A stretch of 64,000 bases of DNA from Allobosea sp. (GTDB taxonomy: Bacteria; Pseudomonadota; Alphaproteobacteria; Rhizobiales; Beijerinckiaceae), in the NCBI GenBank assembly GCA_024231975.1, contig JAAEQB010000109.1:62001-126000 (forward strand), read 5' to 3'. The notes under the pieces are model-generated. The model was not told the DNA's origin, made no database searches, and saw only the letters and a program-made list of their open reading frames with translations. The first letter of the stretch is position 1; the number at the start of each line of letters is the position of its first letter. Positions 43,055 to 54,172 of this stretch are shown here, piece by piece. The position numbers and the translations under genes are program-made.

Positions 43055-44023
43055 TCAGAGCCCGAATTCCTGCCGCCAGCGCTCGATGTCGTCGAGCGCG
43101 ACGTTCGAGCCGCACAGCACCAGCGCGATGCGCTCGCCCGGCTTGAACTGATCCTTGCGCGCCATGGCGGCGGCGACCGTGCAGGACGCTGCCGGTTCGA
43201 GCAGGACGCGGCCATTCTGCAGCACCCAGACCAGCTCGCGCACGGCTTCGGCATCGGGCACCACCACGATCTCCTCGAGGAACTGGCGCGCCGCCGCCAT
43301 GGTCCGCTCGGTCGCGAAGGGGGCGCCCAGCGTGCGCGCGATCGAGGTCGGGCGGATCGGCACCGGCTTTCCGGCTTCCAGCGCCTGTGTCATCGTCGTC
43401 GCGCCCTCGGTCTCGACGCCGTGGATGCGCACGGCCGGGTCGAGCCCCTTCAGCGCCGCACCGACGCCGGCCGAGAAGCCGCCGCCGCCGATCGAGATGA
43501 AGACATGGTCGATTCGCCCGCCGGCATCGGCTGCGAGCTCGAGGCCGACCGTGCCATGGCCGGCGATGATCGCCGGGTCGTCATAGGAGTGGACATGGGT
43601 CATGCCCTTGCCCTCGTACTCCTCCGCCTTCGAGAAGGCGGCGAGCGCATCCTCGCAGAGCTCGACCTCGCCGCCGGCCTCCTGTGTCAGGCGGATGTTG
43701 AGCGGGGCGACGTTCTTCGGCATCAGCACCAGCGCCCTGATGCCGAGCATGCTGGCGACCAGCGAGACGGCGATGGCGTGGTTGCCGCCGGAGACGGTGA
43801 CGACGCCGCGCGCCCTCTCGGCTTCGGACAGGCCGAGCAGCTTGTTGTAGCAGCCGCGCACCTTGAACGAGCCGGCGAGCTGCAGGCTCTCGACCTTGAC
43901 CACGGTCTCGACGCCGAGCCGGGCCGAGAGGCCGGCGCTCATGAAGGTCGGCGTGCGCCGGACCTTGCCGGCGATGCGGTTGGCGGCGGCCTGGATGTCG
44001 GCGAGGGTGACGTCGAAGGGCAT
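43055..44023 (-). CDS. PLP-dependent threonine/serine dehydratase family protein
   Basis: The protein has 322 residues of fold-type II PLP enzymes. The Schiff-base lysine is Lys54 in LAGSFKVRGCYNKL; VTVSGGNHAIAVS binds the substrate carboxylate and SIGGGGFSAG the cofactor phosphate. No C-terminal ACT domain is present, so it is catabolic or specialised: threonine or serine dehydratase, serine racemase or hydroxyaspartate dehydratase are all possible. The start at 44023 gives the family-typical N-terminus. Divergent from argE with 151 bp between. Confidence 0.88.
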   Translation of the reverse strand: MPFDVTLADIQAAANRIAGKVRRTPTFMSAGLSARLGVETVVKVESLQLAGSFKVRGCYNKLLGLSEAERARGVVTVSGGNHAIAVSLVASMLGIRALVLMPKNVAPLNIRLTQEAGGEVELCEDALAAFSKAEEYEGKGMTHVHSYDDPAIIAGHGTVGLELAADAGGRIDHVFISIGGGGFSAGVGAALKGLDPAVRIHGVETEGATTMTQALEAGKPVPIRPTSIARTLGAPFATERTMAAARQFLEEIVVVPDAEAVRELVWVLQNGRVLLEPAASCTVAAAMARKDQFKPGERIALVLCGSNVALDDIERWRQEFGL

Positions 44024-44174
44024 GGCGGACTCACGGGGCTTCTTGCTTGGCCGGCACAACAGCGCGCCGGGCGCAGCCCGGTCAAGCGCGCAGAAGCGAT
44101 TGACGACAGGCAATGCCCGCGTAGCCTGCCGGCACGGTTCATGCCTCTCGGCCGGTTTCTGGAGATTTTCACCC

Positions 44175-45323
44175 GTGCGTTATTCCCCCAAGGAGATGCT
44201 GGCCAAGCTGGTGTCGTTCAACACCGAGTCCTGGCGCAGCAATCTCGAGCTGATCCATTTCTGCCGCGACTATCTCGCCGCGCATGGGGTCGAGAGCACG
44301 ATCGTGCCGAGCCCGGACGGAGAGAAGGCCAATCTCTATGCGACGGTCGGGCCGCAGGTCGCCGGCGGCGTCGTCCTCTCCGGCCATACCGATGTCGTCC
44401 CGGTCGAAGGCCAGGACTGGAGCTCCGATCCGTGGACGCTGACCGAACGCGACGGCAAGCTCTACGGCCGCGGCTCCTGCGACATGAAGGGCTTCGACGC
44501 GATCGCGTTGGCATTGGTGCCGGAGATGCTGGAAGCCGGACTGAAGCGGCCCTTCCACATCGCGCTCTCCTATGACGAGGAGGTCGGCTGCATCGGCGCC
44601 GCGATCATGATCGATGCCATGGCCGAGGCGGGCTTGAAGCCCTCGGCGGTGATCGTCGGCGAGCCCTCGATGATGCAGGTCGTCACCGGCCACAAGGGCG
44701 GCACGCGCATGAAGACGACGGTGCGCGGCCACGCCGTGCATTCGAGCCGCGTCGACATCGGCGTGCCCGCCGTCATGGTCGCCGGCAAGCTGATCGCCTG
44801 GCATGACGAGGTCATGCAGGAGAACAAGGCGAAGGCGCAGCCCGGCATCCCGTTCGAGCCGCCCTATTCGACGCTGCATGTCGGCGTCGTCGCCGGCGGC
44901 ACGGCGGTCAACATCACCGCCGAGCACGCTAGCTTCAGCCATGAGGTCCGCGTCATGCCGGGCGACGATGCCGATTATGTCGCGCGCTACCGGGCGAAGA
45001 TCGCCGAACTGGAAGGGCCGATGAAAGCGATCGCGCCGGAGACCGGCATCACCATGGAGATCACCTCCCAGACGCCGCCGCTGGCGCCGGAGAAGGAGGG
45101 CGCGGCCGAGACGATCTCGCGCCGCATCACCGGCGACAATGCCAGCCATGTCGTCGCTTACGGAACGGAAGGCGGCCTGTTCCAGGCGGCCGGCTGGTCG
45201 ACCGTGGTCTGCGGCCCCGGCGACATCGCCCAGGCACATCAGCCGGACGAGTTCATCACCGTGGCCCAGCTGGACGCCGGCACAGCCTTCGTCCGTGCGC
45301 TGATCACGGAGCTGGCCCGCTGA
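44175..45323 (+). CDS. argE: Acetylornithine deacetylase (ArgE family)
   Basis: This M20-family zinc hydrolase of 382 residues removes acetyl from N2-acetylornithine or similar N-acyl amino acids. Metal ligands sit in LSGHTDVVPV, RGSCDMKGFDAIA and SYDEEVGCIGA; GHKGGTRMKTTVRGHAVHSS belongs to the dimerisation domain. The start is GTG at 44175 with GGAG 10 nt upstream. It is 239 bp upstream of a complete peptide ABC operon, which suggests processing of imported acylated amino acids or peptides as an alternative to arginine synthesis. Confidence 0.88.
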   Translation: MRYSPKEMLAKLVSFNTESWRSNLELIHFCRDYLAAHGVESTIVPSPDGEKANLYATVGPQVAGGVVLSGHTDVVPVEGQDWSSDPWTLTERDGKLYGRGSCDMKGFDAIALALVPEMLEAGLKRPFHIALSYDEEVGCIGAAIMIDAMAEAGLKPSAVIVGEPSMMQVVTGHKGGTRMKTTVRGHAVHSSRVDIGVPAVMVAGKLIAWHDEVMQENKAKAQPGIPFEPPYSTLHVGVVAGGTAVNITAEHASFSHEVRVMPGDDADYVARYRAKIAELEGPMKAIAPETGITMEITSQTPPLAPEKEGAAETISRRITGDNASHVVAYGTEGGLFQAAGWSTVVCGPGDIAQAHQPDEFITVAQLDAGTAFVRALITELAR

Positions 45324-45562
45324 GGGTGCAAAGGGCGGGGTGCTTCCTTGCGAGGGTTTGCTCCGCCCTTCGCAGCTTCGTGCGTTGTATTAGTAAGACT
45401 CGCAACAAAGTTCGATCTGGAACGAAGTCGGTCGGCCGCACTGGACGCGGGCTTCGAACCGTCATTAATCTGCCGCCTTCGTCGGCTTGCCGCCAAAATA
45501 AGCAGGCAGCCGGCACCGCTCCTGGGGAGGAGTGGTTTCTAGCCAACCGGGAGCAGTCTCAC

Positions 45563-47152
<1,590 letters not shown>

Positions 47153-47159
47153 GGATTTG

Positions 47160-47192
47160 AAGGGCGCGTAGGCGAGGAGCCTACGCGCCCTT
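47160..47192 (+). terminator. Attenuator-like perfect hairpin after the binding-protein gene
   Basis: AAGGGCGCGTAGGC (47160-47173) pairs perfectly over 14 bp with GCCTACGCGCCCTT (47179-47192); loop GAGGA. There is no real T-run, so partial termination or 3'-end protection is more likely than full termination. The equivalent position in operon 1 also carries a hairpin. Confidence 0.75.
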
Positions 47193-47256
47193 ACTCCATC
47201 TGCAGCAGAGACGCCGTCCCGCGGAGGGCGGTCTCGATTTCCTTGTAAGGGCGACC

Positions 47257-48237
47257 ATGCTCGCATTTGTCCTGCGCCGCCTCTTCCAGTCGCTGATCGT
47301 GATGCTCGCGGTCGCGTTGATCGCCTTCACCATGTTCCGCTTCGTCGGCGACCCCGTGAACCAGATGGTCGGCGTCGACACGCCGCAGGAGCAGGTCGCG
47401 CAATTGCGCCAGACGCTCGGCCTCGACGAGCCCGTGATCGTCCAGTTCGCGCGCTACATCTACAATGCTGCGCGGCTCGAATTCGGCGTCTCCTACCAGT
47501 TCCGCCTGCCGGTGATCTCGCTGCTTGGCGAGCGTGCACCGGCGACGCTGGAGCTCGCCTTCATGTCGGCGCTGTTCTCGCTGCTGGTCGGCATCCCCAT
47601 GGGCGTCTACACGGCGTTGCGGCGCGACAGCTGGCTCGCCAAGATCTTCCAGACGGTCTCGCTGGTCGGCATCAGCCTGCCGACCTTCCTGATCGGCATC
47701 CTCCTGATCTACCTGTTCTCGGTCACGCTCGGCTGGCTGCCCTCCTTCGGGCGCGGCGAGGTCGTCAAACTCGGCAATTGGTGGACCACCGGCTTCCTGA
47801 CGGCCTCGGGCTGGAAGGCGCTGATCCTGCCCTCGATCACGCTCGGCCTGTTCCAGATGACGCTGATCATGCGCCTCGTCCGAGCCGAGATGCTCGAGGT
47901 GCTGCGTACCGACTACATCAAGTTCGCCCGCGCCCGCGGCCTCAAGACCCGCGCCATCCATTTCGGCCATGCGCTGAAGAACACGCTGGTGCCGGTCATC
48001 ACCATTGCCGGCCTGCAGCTCGGCTCGATCATCGCCTTCGCCATCATCACCGAGACGGTGTTCCAGTGGCCGGGCATGGGCCTGCTCTTCCTCAAGGCGG
48101 TGCAGCAGGTCGATATCCCGATCATGGCCGCCTACCTCATGCTGATCTCCTTCCTGTTCGTCACCATCAACCTGATCGTCGACCTGCTCTATGCGCTGGT
48201 CGATCCGCGCCTGCGCGCGACGATCGGGGCGCATTGA
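47257..48237 (+). CDS. Peptide-type ABC transporter permease, DppB-like
   Basis: The protein has 326 residues with about six membrane segments. The start LAFVLRRLFQSLIVMLAVAL is the usual DppB N-terminus. The coupling loop is ARGLKTRAIHFGHALKNTLV, and VFQWPGMGLLFLKAVQQVD is the C-terminal family motif. Second gene of operon 2, after the hairpin; the following permease gene is displaced by a type C palindromic repeat. Confidence 0.93.
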   Translation: MLAFVLRRLFQSLIVMLAVALIAFTMFRFVGDPVNQMVGVDTPQEQVAQLRQTLGLDEPVIVQFARYIYNAARLEFGVSYQFRLPVISLLGERAPATLELAFMSALFSLLVGIPMGVYTALRRDSWLAKIFQTVSLVGISLPTFLIGILLIYLFSVTLGWLPSFGRGEVVKLGNWWTTGFLTASGWKALILPSITLGLFQMTLIMRLVRAEMLEVLRTDYIKFARARGLKTRAIHFGHALKNTLVPVITIAGLQLGSIIAFAIITETVFQWPGMGLLFLKAVQQVDIPIMAAYLMLISFLFVTINLIVDLLYALVDPRLRATIGAH

Positions 48238-48280
48238 GGGGAGGGCGACGTGTTCGACATGCGCGCGAAACGACGCTCTT

Positions 48281-48412
48281 CTCCCTCCCCCCGCTTGCGG
48301 TGGGGAGGGCTGGGGTGGGGGGCCGGAAAGCAGGGCTCGCCTATTCCTTCCCTGCTGCACCGGGCGGCACTGCCCCCCACCCAAACCCTCCCCACCGCAA
48401 GCGGGGGGAGGG
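48281..48412. repeat. Composite palindromic repeat, type C, copy 2
   Basis: The left arm (48281-48323) begins CTCCCTCCCCCCGCTTGCGG. The right arm (48371-48412) is its reverse complement. It sits between the two permease genes of ABC operon 2. Arms match copy 1 (33700-33830) almost exactly, while the cores differ. Confidence 0.85.
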
Positions 48413-48440
48413 CTTTCGCGCCCGCCTGTGGGAAAGCGCA

Positions 48441-49385
48441 ATGACCAACGCCACTGCTCCCTCGAAACAGCCGCCCTCGCTCTGGGCCCGCATTCTCGAC
48501 AGCGACATCCTGGCGAGCTTCCTGCGTTCCAAGGTGACGATGGTCGCCGCGGTGATCGTGCTGGTGCTGTTCATCGGCGCCTTCTTCTCGCCCTGGATCG
48601 CGCCGACCAATCCGTTCGACCCGGCGACCGTCTTCCTCTCCGACGCCAACATCCCGCCGGCCTGGCAGCAGGGCGGCGATCCCAAGTTCATCCTCGGCAC
48701 CGATGACCAGGGCCGCGACCTCTATTCGGCGATCCTCTATGGTCTGCGTGTCTCGCTGATCGTCGGCCTGCTCGGCGTCGCACTGGCCGCGACGATCGGC
48801 ATCACGCTCGGCCTGCTCGCCGGCTATCTCGGCGGCCGCGTCGACGCCTTGATCATGCGCATTGCCGACGTGCAGCTGACCTTCCCGGCGATCCTGATCG
48901 CCTTGCTGATCGACGGCGTCGTCCGCGGCATCTTCAAGCATGCCAACCGCGAGGACACCGCGCTCTATGTGCTGGTGATCTCGATCGGGCTGTCCTTCTG
49001 GGTGCAGTACGCCCGCACCATCCGCGGCTCGACCCTGGTCGAGCGCAACAAGGACTATGTCCAGGCCGCCCGCCTCGTCGGCCTGCCGGCGCCCTTGATC
49101 ATGCTGCGCCATGTCCTGCCCAACGTGATCGGTCCGGTGCTGGTCATCCTGACCATCAATCTCGCGCTCGCCGTCATCACCGAGGCGACGCTCTCCTTCC
49201 TCGGCGTCGGCCTGCCGCCGACGCAGCCCTCGCTGGGCACGCTGATCTCGATCGGCAACCGCTATCTGTTCTCCGGCGACTGGTGGATCGTGACCTTTCC
49301 CGGAGTAACGCTCGCCATTCTCGTGCTGGCGGTGAACCTGCTCGGCGACTGGCTGCGCGACGCCCTGAATCCGCGGTTGAGGTGA
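48441..49385 (+). CDS. Peptide-type ABC transporter permease, DppC-like
   Basis: The protein has 314 residues. FILGTDDQGRDLYSAILYGLR is the DppC/OppC motif and VQAARLVGLPAPLIMLRHVLP the coupling loop. A polar N-terminus of about 35 residues precedes the first membrane segment. The ATG at 48441 has GGGAAAG upstream. The next gene follows after 4 bp. Confidence 0.93.
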   Translation: MTNATAPSKQPPSLWARILDSDILASFLRSKVTMVAAVIVLVLFIGAFFSPWIAPTNPFDPATVFLSDANIPPAWQQGGDPKFILGTDDQGRDLYSAILYGLRVSLIVGLLGVALAATIGITLGLLAGYLGGRVDALIMRIADVQLTFPAILIALLIDGVVRGIFKHANREDTALYVLVISIGLSFWVQYARTIRGSTLVERNKDYVQAARLVGLPAPLIMLRHVLPNVIGPVLVILTINLALAVITEATLSFLGVGLPPTQPSLGTLISIGNRYLFSGDWWIVTFPGVTLAILVLAVNLLGDWLRDALNPRLR

Positions 49386-49389
49386 GCCG

Positions 49390-50391
49390 ATGAGCGAGAC
49401 CGTTCTCTCCGTCCAGGACCTCACCGTCGAGTTCGTCACCCGCCGCGGCACGCTGCGCGCGCTCGACAAGATCTCTTTCGACATCGCCCGCGGCGAGGTG
49501 CTCGGCGTCGTCGGTGAATCCGGCGCCGGCAAGTCGGTTACCGGCTCGGCGATCATCGGCCTGATCGATCCGCCCGGCCGTATAGCCGACGGCAAGGTCG
49601 TGCTCTCCGGCGAGCGCGTCGACCATCTCCCGCCCGAGCAGATGCGCCGCGTCCGCGGCAAGCGCATCGGCATGATCTTCCAGGATCCGCTGACCAGCCT
49701 GAACCCGCTCTATCGGGTCGGCGAGCAATTGATCGAGACGATCCAGACCCATACCGACCTCAACGCGGCCGATGCCCGCAAGCGCGCTATCGCCCTGCTC
49801 GACGAGGTCGGCATCCCCGCGCCGGAGCGGCGCATCGACGGTTATCCGCACGAATTCTCCGGCGGCATGCGCCAGCGCGTCGTCATCGCGCTCGCGCTCT
49901 GCGCCGAGCCCGAGTTCATCATCGCTGACGAGCCGACGACCGCGCTCGACGTCTCCGTGCAGGCGCAGATCATCGGCCTGATCAAGCGGCTCTGCAAGGA
50001 ACGCGGCACGTCGGTGATGCTGGTCACCCACGACATGGGCGTGATCGCCGAGACGGCCGACCGGGTGGCGGTGATGTATGCCGGCCGCGTCGCCGAGATC
50101 GGCCCGGTGCGCGAGGTGATCAAGCAGCCGCTCCACCCCTATACGCAAGGGTTGATGGGGGCGATCCCTTCGATCGAGGGCGATGCCGAGCGTCTTGTGC
50201 AGATTCCCGGCGCGATGCCGCGACTCTCCAATATTCCTAAGGGCTGCGCCTTCAATCCACGCTGCTCCAAGGTGTTCGACCGCTGCCGGATCGACCGGCC
50301 GGAGCTCATCGATGTCGGCGGCCACCAAGTCGCCTGCCACCTCTACGACAAGGCCAAGGCGCCGGCCGATAAGACGGAGATCGCGGCGTGA
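49390..50391 (+). CDS. Peptide-type ABC transporter ATP-binding protein, DppD-like
   Basis: The protein has 333 residues. Walker A is GESGAGKSV, the signature is FSGGMRQRVVIALAL, and Walker B is IADEPTTALDVS. The C-terminal oligopeptide-type extension is complete, with CAFNPRCSKVFDRC. It overlaps the following ATPase gene by 4 bp (50388-50391). Confidence 0.95.
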   Translation: MSETVLSVQDLTVEFVTRRGTLRALDKISFDIARGEVLGVVGESGAGKSVTGSAIIGLIDPPGRIADGKVVLSGERVDHLPPEQMRRVRGKRIGMIFQDPLTSLNPLYRVGEQLIETIQTHTDLNAADARKRAIALLDEVGIPAPERRIDGYPHEFSGGMRQRVVIALALCAEPEFIIADEPTTALDVSVQAQIIGLIKRLCKERGTSVMLVTHDMGVIAETADRVAVMYAGRVAEIGPVREVIKQPLHPYTQGLMGAIPSIEGDAERLVQIPGAMPRLSNIPKGCAFNPRCSKVFDRCRIDRPELIDVGGHQVACHLYDKAKAPADKTEIAA

Positions 50392-51380
50392 GCGAGAAAG
50401 CCTTCGTCCAGGTCCGTGACCTCAAGCGCGTCTTCGACGTCTCCAAGCCCTGGCTCAACCGCGTGCTGGAGCGCCAGGACCGGCAGCTCCTCAAGGCCGT
50501 CGACGGAGTCTCCTTCGACATCCGCAAGGGGGAGACCTTCGCGCTCGTCGGCGAATCCGGCTCGGGCAAGTCGACCGTGGCGCGCATGGTCGTCGGCCTG
50601 CTGAATCCGTCCGGCGGCACGGTCTCGATCGACGGCGTCTCGATGTTCGACGCCAAGGCGGCACAGGAGCGCCAGCGCCTGCGCCGGCGCATGCAGATGA
50701 TCTTCCAGGACCCTTACGCCTCGCTCAATCCGCGCTGGCGTGTCGGCCGGATCATCGCCGAGCCGATCCGCGCCTTCGACATCATCCAGGGAACTGCCGC
50801 GATCGAGGCGCGCGTCGGCGAACTGCTCTCGCTGGTCGGCCTGCATCCGGACGACGGCAAGAAGTTCCCGCACGAATTCTCGGGCGGCCAGCGCCAGCGC
50901 ATCGCGATCGCCCGCGCGCTCGCCTCCAACGCCGAGTTCATCGTCTGCGATGAGCCGACCTCGGCGCTCGACGTTTCCGTCCAGGCGCAGATCCTCAACC
51001 TGATGCGCGACCTGCAGGAGAAGTTCGGGCTGACCTATCTCTTCATCAGCCACAATCTCGCGGTCGTCCGGCATATGGCGACCCGCATCGGCGTGATGTA
51101 TCTCGGCCGCCTGGTCGAGGTCTCCGACGGCAAGCAGCTCTTCGCCGCCCCGCGGCACCCCTATACCAGGATGCTGCTCGAGGCGGTGCCGGACCTCGCC
51201 ATGATCGGTAAGCCGCGCGAGGGGGTGAAGGGCGAGATCCCGAACCCGATCAACCCGCCCTCGGGTTGCACCTTCCATCCGCGCTGCCCGCTGGTCTTCG
51301 ATCGTTGCCGCGTCGAGAACCCGCCGGCGATCGACGGCGTCGCTTGTCACGCGGTCAATGCGGGTCGCGAGGCGGCTTAG
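50388..51380 (+). CDS. Peptide-type ABC transporter ATP-binding protein, DppF-like
   Basis: The protein has 330 residues. Walker A is GESGSGKST, the signature is FSGGQRQRIAIARAL, Walker B is VCDEPTSALDVS, and the C-terminal extension CTFHPRCPLVFDRC is complete. GTG start at 50388, coupled to the DppD-like gene. Last gene of operon 2; no strong terminator is visible before the convergent small gene at 51392. Confidence 0.95.
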   Translation: MSEKAFVQVRDLKRVFDVSKPWLNRVLERQDRQLLKAVDGVSFDIRKGETFALVGESGSGKSTVARMVVGLLNPSGGTVSIDGVSMFDAKAAQERQRLRRRMQMIFQDPYASLNPRWRVGRIIAEPIRAFDIIQGTAAIEARVGELLSLVGLHPDDGKKFPHEFSGGQRQRIAIARALASNAEFIVCDEPTSALDVSVQAQILNLMRDLQEKFGLTYLFISHNLAVVRHMATRIGVMYLGRLVEVSDGKQLFAAPRHPYTRMLLEAVPDLAMIGKPREGVKGEIPNPINPPSGCTFHPRCPLVFDRCRVENPPAIDGVACHAVNAGREAA

Positions 51381-51391
51381 AGGGCTTGTGC

Positions 51392-51616
51392 TCAGGCAGC
51401 GCGCCGGCCGCTCGTGCTGAGCAGTTTCCGGCCTTTTGCCGTGACCTTGACCAGCCTGTCCTGGCGCGTGAGGTAGCCACGCTCGACCGCGTCCTCCCAG
51501 ACCGTCAGACGTGGGCAGGAGGTACGCCACGTCTCCATGAGATCGGCATGGCTGCGCTCTTCGCGCGCGACCCATTCGACGAGGTCGAGAATGAGCGGAT
51601 CGTCTGCGGCAAGCAT
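51392..51616 (-). CDS. Conserved small protein of unknown function, about 74 aa
   Basis: The predicted protein is soluble and charged, with PLILDLVEWVAREERSHADL and SCPRLTVWEDAVERGYL, ending in a basic tail (VTAKGRKLLSTSGRRAA). The shape resembles a short winged-helix: helix, helix, strand (RLVKVTAKGRKLL). Similar small proteins are frequent in Hyphomicrobiales as far as I recall. The ATG at 51616 is chosen for GAGGG just upstream; a GTG at 51634 is the alternative. No function known to me. Confidence 0.7.
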   Translation of the reverse strand: MLAADDPLILDLVEWVAREERSHADLMETWRTSCPRLTVWEDAVERGYLTRQDRLVKVTAKGRKLLSTSGRRAA

Positions 51617-51712
51617 CGCGCCCTCGCTGTCCACCGGAGCAGGGCGCGATGATAGTCGTCAGCTCGCGACGTGAAAAGCGACGCCAAGCGGCTTCGGGGC
51701 GGGCACTTCGCC

Positions 51713-52024
51713 TTACGCCTGACCGAGGAGTTTGCGCTTGATGCCGTCGAACTCCTCAGCCGAAATCGCTCCGGTATCGAGCAGCTCCTTGGCCTGCTTG
51801 AGCTGATCGGTCACGGTCGCGCTCGGCACGGGGCTCAGCGCCAAGGCCGGGGCCGGGACTGGGTCGTTGTCCTTGTCGCGCCCGATGACGGCGAGGATGA
51901 TCACCGGCAGGAAGAAAAAGAAAAATCCCAGCGTCGCCCATAGTCCACCGGGGCGATTGCGGCTGACCGCCATCCGGTAGCAAACGTAGGCGAATATAGG
52001 TCCCAATATCAGCCAGAGAAACAT
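51713..52024 (-). CDS. Small membrane protein with C-terminal SHOCT domain
   Basis: The protein has 103 residues. The N-terminal half has two hydrophobic spans (about 2-17 and 28-47, with FFFFFLPVIIL). A Pro/Ala linker follows, then a SHOCT (short C-terminal) helical module, DQLKQAKELLDTGAISAEEF (about 73-103). SHOCT modules are oligomerisation tails on many small proteins of unknown role. The ATG at 52024 precedes a phenylalanine-leucine-rich start. Base composition is less GC-rich than the surroundings because of the Phe codons. Confidence 0.85.
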   Translation of the reverse strand: MFLWLILGPIFAYVCYRMAVSRNRPGGLWATLGFFFFFLPVIILAVIGRDKDNDPVPAPALALSPVPSATVTDQLKQAKELLDTGAISAEEFDGIKRKLLGQA

Positions 52025-52200
52025 GCGATCCCCCGATCAAACGACATGATTCGATCACGCCATGCTCGCTCGACACTAACGTCAATTTAAAAAAGTTCAG
52101 TCAAGGGGGATGGGGCGTGCGCGTCGACGGGAGTTTTGGTTGCCGTCGTTGCTGTCGAATCATTGACCTGACATAGCGTCAGATTCCGAAACGTTCTGCC

Positions 52201-53451
52201 TTACCTTTGCGTCAGGTTTGGCGCCTTCGGTCGCCGGCCGAGCGGTGCCACCGGTCGTTCGGTGCGGTACTGACCGCGCGCGATCGCGGTGAACAGCAGC
52301 GCGACCGCCGTCAGCGTCATCAGCCACCAGGTTTGGAACGAGGCGAAGCCGAGCGCCGCCAGCGCGAAGGCGGTGACATAGGCGGCGACGCCGCCGGCCG
52401 CGAGCGCGCCCGGCATCCGGCCGGCGGCGCTGACCGCGAAGTAGAGGCAGAGCGCGGCCGTCGCTGCGCCGACAAGGCCGAGCTCGTACCAGGTCTCGAA
52501 CAGGATCGTGGTCGGCACCTCCAGCGGCAGCGCCCCGGTGGTGCGTCCGCGCAGCACGGTGTCGAGCCCGTGGCCGGTGATGAGCTGCACCGGGCGGCTC
52601 GAGATGATGTCGGCCCAGATGTCGAGCCCGGTGCCGACCGTGCTGAACACCGCCGGCGAGAGCCGGAAGAATGGCAGCAGCAGGAAGGGCAGCAGCGGGG
52701 CGAGCAGCATCAGCCCGGCCATGATCCCGCCCATCAGCCGGGCGCCGACGATGCGGTTGGCGCTGACGGCGCCGAAAGCGATCGCGCCGCACAGCATCGC
52801 CATCGCCTCGCCATCCTCGATGCGCGACAAGGCGAGCAGGCCGACGGCGAGCGCCAGCCCCAGCGCTGTCAGCCCGCGTTCGCGCGAGAGCAGCCAGGCG
52901 AGCGCCGGCCAGGCCATGATCAGCACGACGCTGACGCCACGCTCGACGCTGCCGGCCGCGTCGGCCGCGCGCGAGTCGACCGGGCCGAGCGCCTCGGTCA
53001 GCAGCAGGCCAAGCGCGAAGATCGCGGCGGTGCCGGCACCGAGCGCCGCGAGATTGAGGTTCGAAGCGCGCATGCGCTCCGGCAGCGCCGCCGCGCCGGC
53101 AAAGCCCAACGCTACGGCAAGGAAGAGATTCGCCGCCTTCTCGGTGGCCGAGCCGGTATAGGGGCTCCAGACCAGCGAGAGCACCGCCCAGCCGACCAGC
53201 GCCCACAGCGTCAACCCGGCGCGGCTGAAGATCGAGGACCGGATATTGCCGGCGAACCAGCGCGGCGCCTCGATTAGCGCGGCGATCGACAGAAGGATCA
53301 CGCCGATCGGCACCAAGACGACAGCGGCGCGGCGCGAGACCAGCGAGGCCAGCGGCAGAGCGAGCGCCAATGTCGCGAAGCCGATGCGGCGCAGCAGCAG
53401 GGCCGCGTCGGTTGCGGGATCGAGGGGCGTCTGGGCGTTCGGGCGGATCAT
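52201..53451 (-). CDS. O-antigen ligase-like polytopic membrane protein
   Basis: The protein has 416 residues with about ten or more membrane segments. It shows the layout of the Wzy/WaaL O-antigen ligase family: many short hydrophobic helices and a periplasmic loop in the second half (GTGLDIWADIISSRPVQLIT, GHGLDTVLRGRTTG). The conserved G-x-G-x-x region with nearby ARTF-type residues is compatible but not decisive. It would join or polymerise surface polysaccharide units outside the inner membrane. No other polysaccharide gene lies next to it, so the assignment is moderate. Confidence 0.65.
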   Translation of the reverse strand: MIRPNAQTPLDPATDAALLLRRIGFATLALALPLASLVSRRAAVVLVPIGVILLSIAALIEAPRWFAGNIRSSIFSRAGLTLWALVGWAVLSLVWSPYTGSATEKAANLFLAVALGFAGAAALPERMRASNLNLAALGAGTAAIFALGLLLTEALGPVDSRAADAAGSVERGVSVVLIMAWPALAWLLSRERGLTALGLALAVGLLALSRIEDGEAMAMLCGAIAFGAVSANRIVGARLMGGIMAGLMLLAPLLPFLLLPFFRLSPAVFSTVGTGLDIWADIISSRPVQLITGHGLDTVLRGRTTGALPLEVPTTILFETWYELGLVGAATAALCLYFAVSAAGRMPGALAAGGVAAYVTAFALAALGFASFQTWWLMTLTAVALLFTAIARGQYRTERPVAPLGRRPKAPNLTQR

Positions 53452-53632
53452 GGGCAGGCGATGCTCGGCGAGCCGCGCCCGGCCGGGATGCCGGGAACAG
53501 CCCAGTCCACCCTAGCGTCGGTTGCCGGGTTCGACTGTAGGTGCGCTGCAACACTGGCAAAGCATCTCATCCAGATTGGAACACCTAAAGTTCACTGGCT
53601 GCTGGAACCGATCCGTGAGATGAAGGGGGACG

Positions 53633-54151
53633 ATGACTGCTCCGCTTGCCGCGATCGTCTACTCCTCGGGCTTCCCCATCGACGAACTGATGGCGGAGGT
53701 CGCCGATTGCCTGAAGCGTGAGGCGGTTCGGCTCGGCGGCGTCGTCCAGCACAACAATGGTGACTGCGCGAGCGGCTGCGCCTCAATGGCGCTCGAGGAC
53801 CTTGCCTCCGGCCAGCTTTTCGCGATCAGCGAGGATCGCGGTGCGGGCTCGGCGGGCTGCCGGCTCGACGCGGCCGGGCTCGCCGCCGCCGGCGCTGCCG
53901 TCTCTGGCGCGCTGACGGGACCGGTCGACCTCGTCATCGTCAACAAGTTCGGCAAGCAGGAAGTGCTCGGCCAGGGGTTGCGTGCCGAGATCGCCGCCGG
54001 CGTCGTCGCCGGCCTGCCGCTGTTGACCGCCGTGCGCGACGACATGCTCGTCGCCTGGTCGGAATTCGCCGGCGAGGACTGGCAGCGCCTGCCGCCCGAA
54101 GCCACCGCGGTAACGGGCTGGGCGATGGCGGCGCTGCGCCAGCCGGCCTGA
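53633..54151 (+). CDS. DUF2478 family protein
   Basis: The protein has 172 residues and is soluble. N-terminal LAAIVYSSGFPIDELMAEVA and the cysteine-containing NNGDCASGCASMALEDL, then SEDRGAGSAGCRLD and VDLVIVNKFGKQE, match DUF2478, a P-loop-like family without a normal Walker A motif. It is typically found beside molybdate transport or molybdenum cofactor genes. Here it is 21 bp upstream of fdhD, in the same operon as mobA, which supports a role in molybdenum enzyme maturation. The ATG at 53633 follows AAGGGGG. Confidence 0.82.
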   Translation: MTAPLAAIVYSSGFPIDELMAEVADCLKREAVRLGGVVQHNNGDCASGCASMALEDLASGQLFAISEDRGAGSAGCRLDAAGLAAAGAAVSGALTGPVDLVIVNKFGKQEVLGQGLRAEIAAGVVAGLPLLTAVRDDMLVAWSEFAGEDWQRLPPEATAVTGWAMAALRQPA

Positions 54152-54172
54152 CGCCTGCTAAGGAAACATTCC

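Noticed and set aside
45324..45562. A small gene between argE and the operon 2 binding-protein gene
   Set aside because: Frames there lack a ribosome site and resemble no protein; most likely promoter and leader.
53494..53519. GGAAC-N17-CGTC before DUF2478 as an EcfG promoter
   Set aside because: One -10 mismatch and a transcript start more than 100 bp upstream of the gene; too weak to list as a feature.
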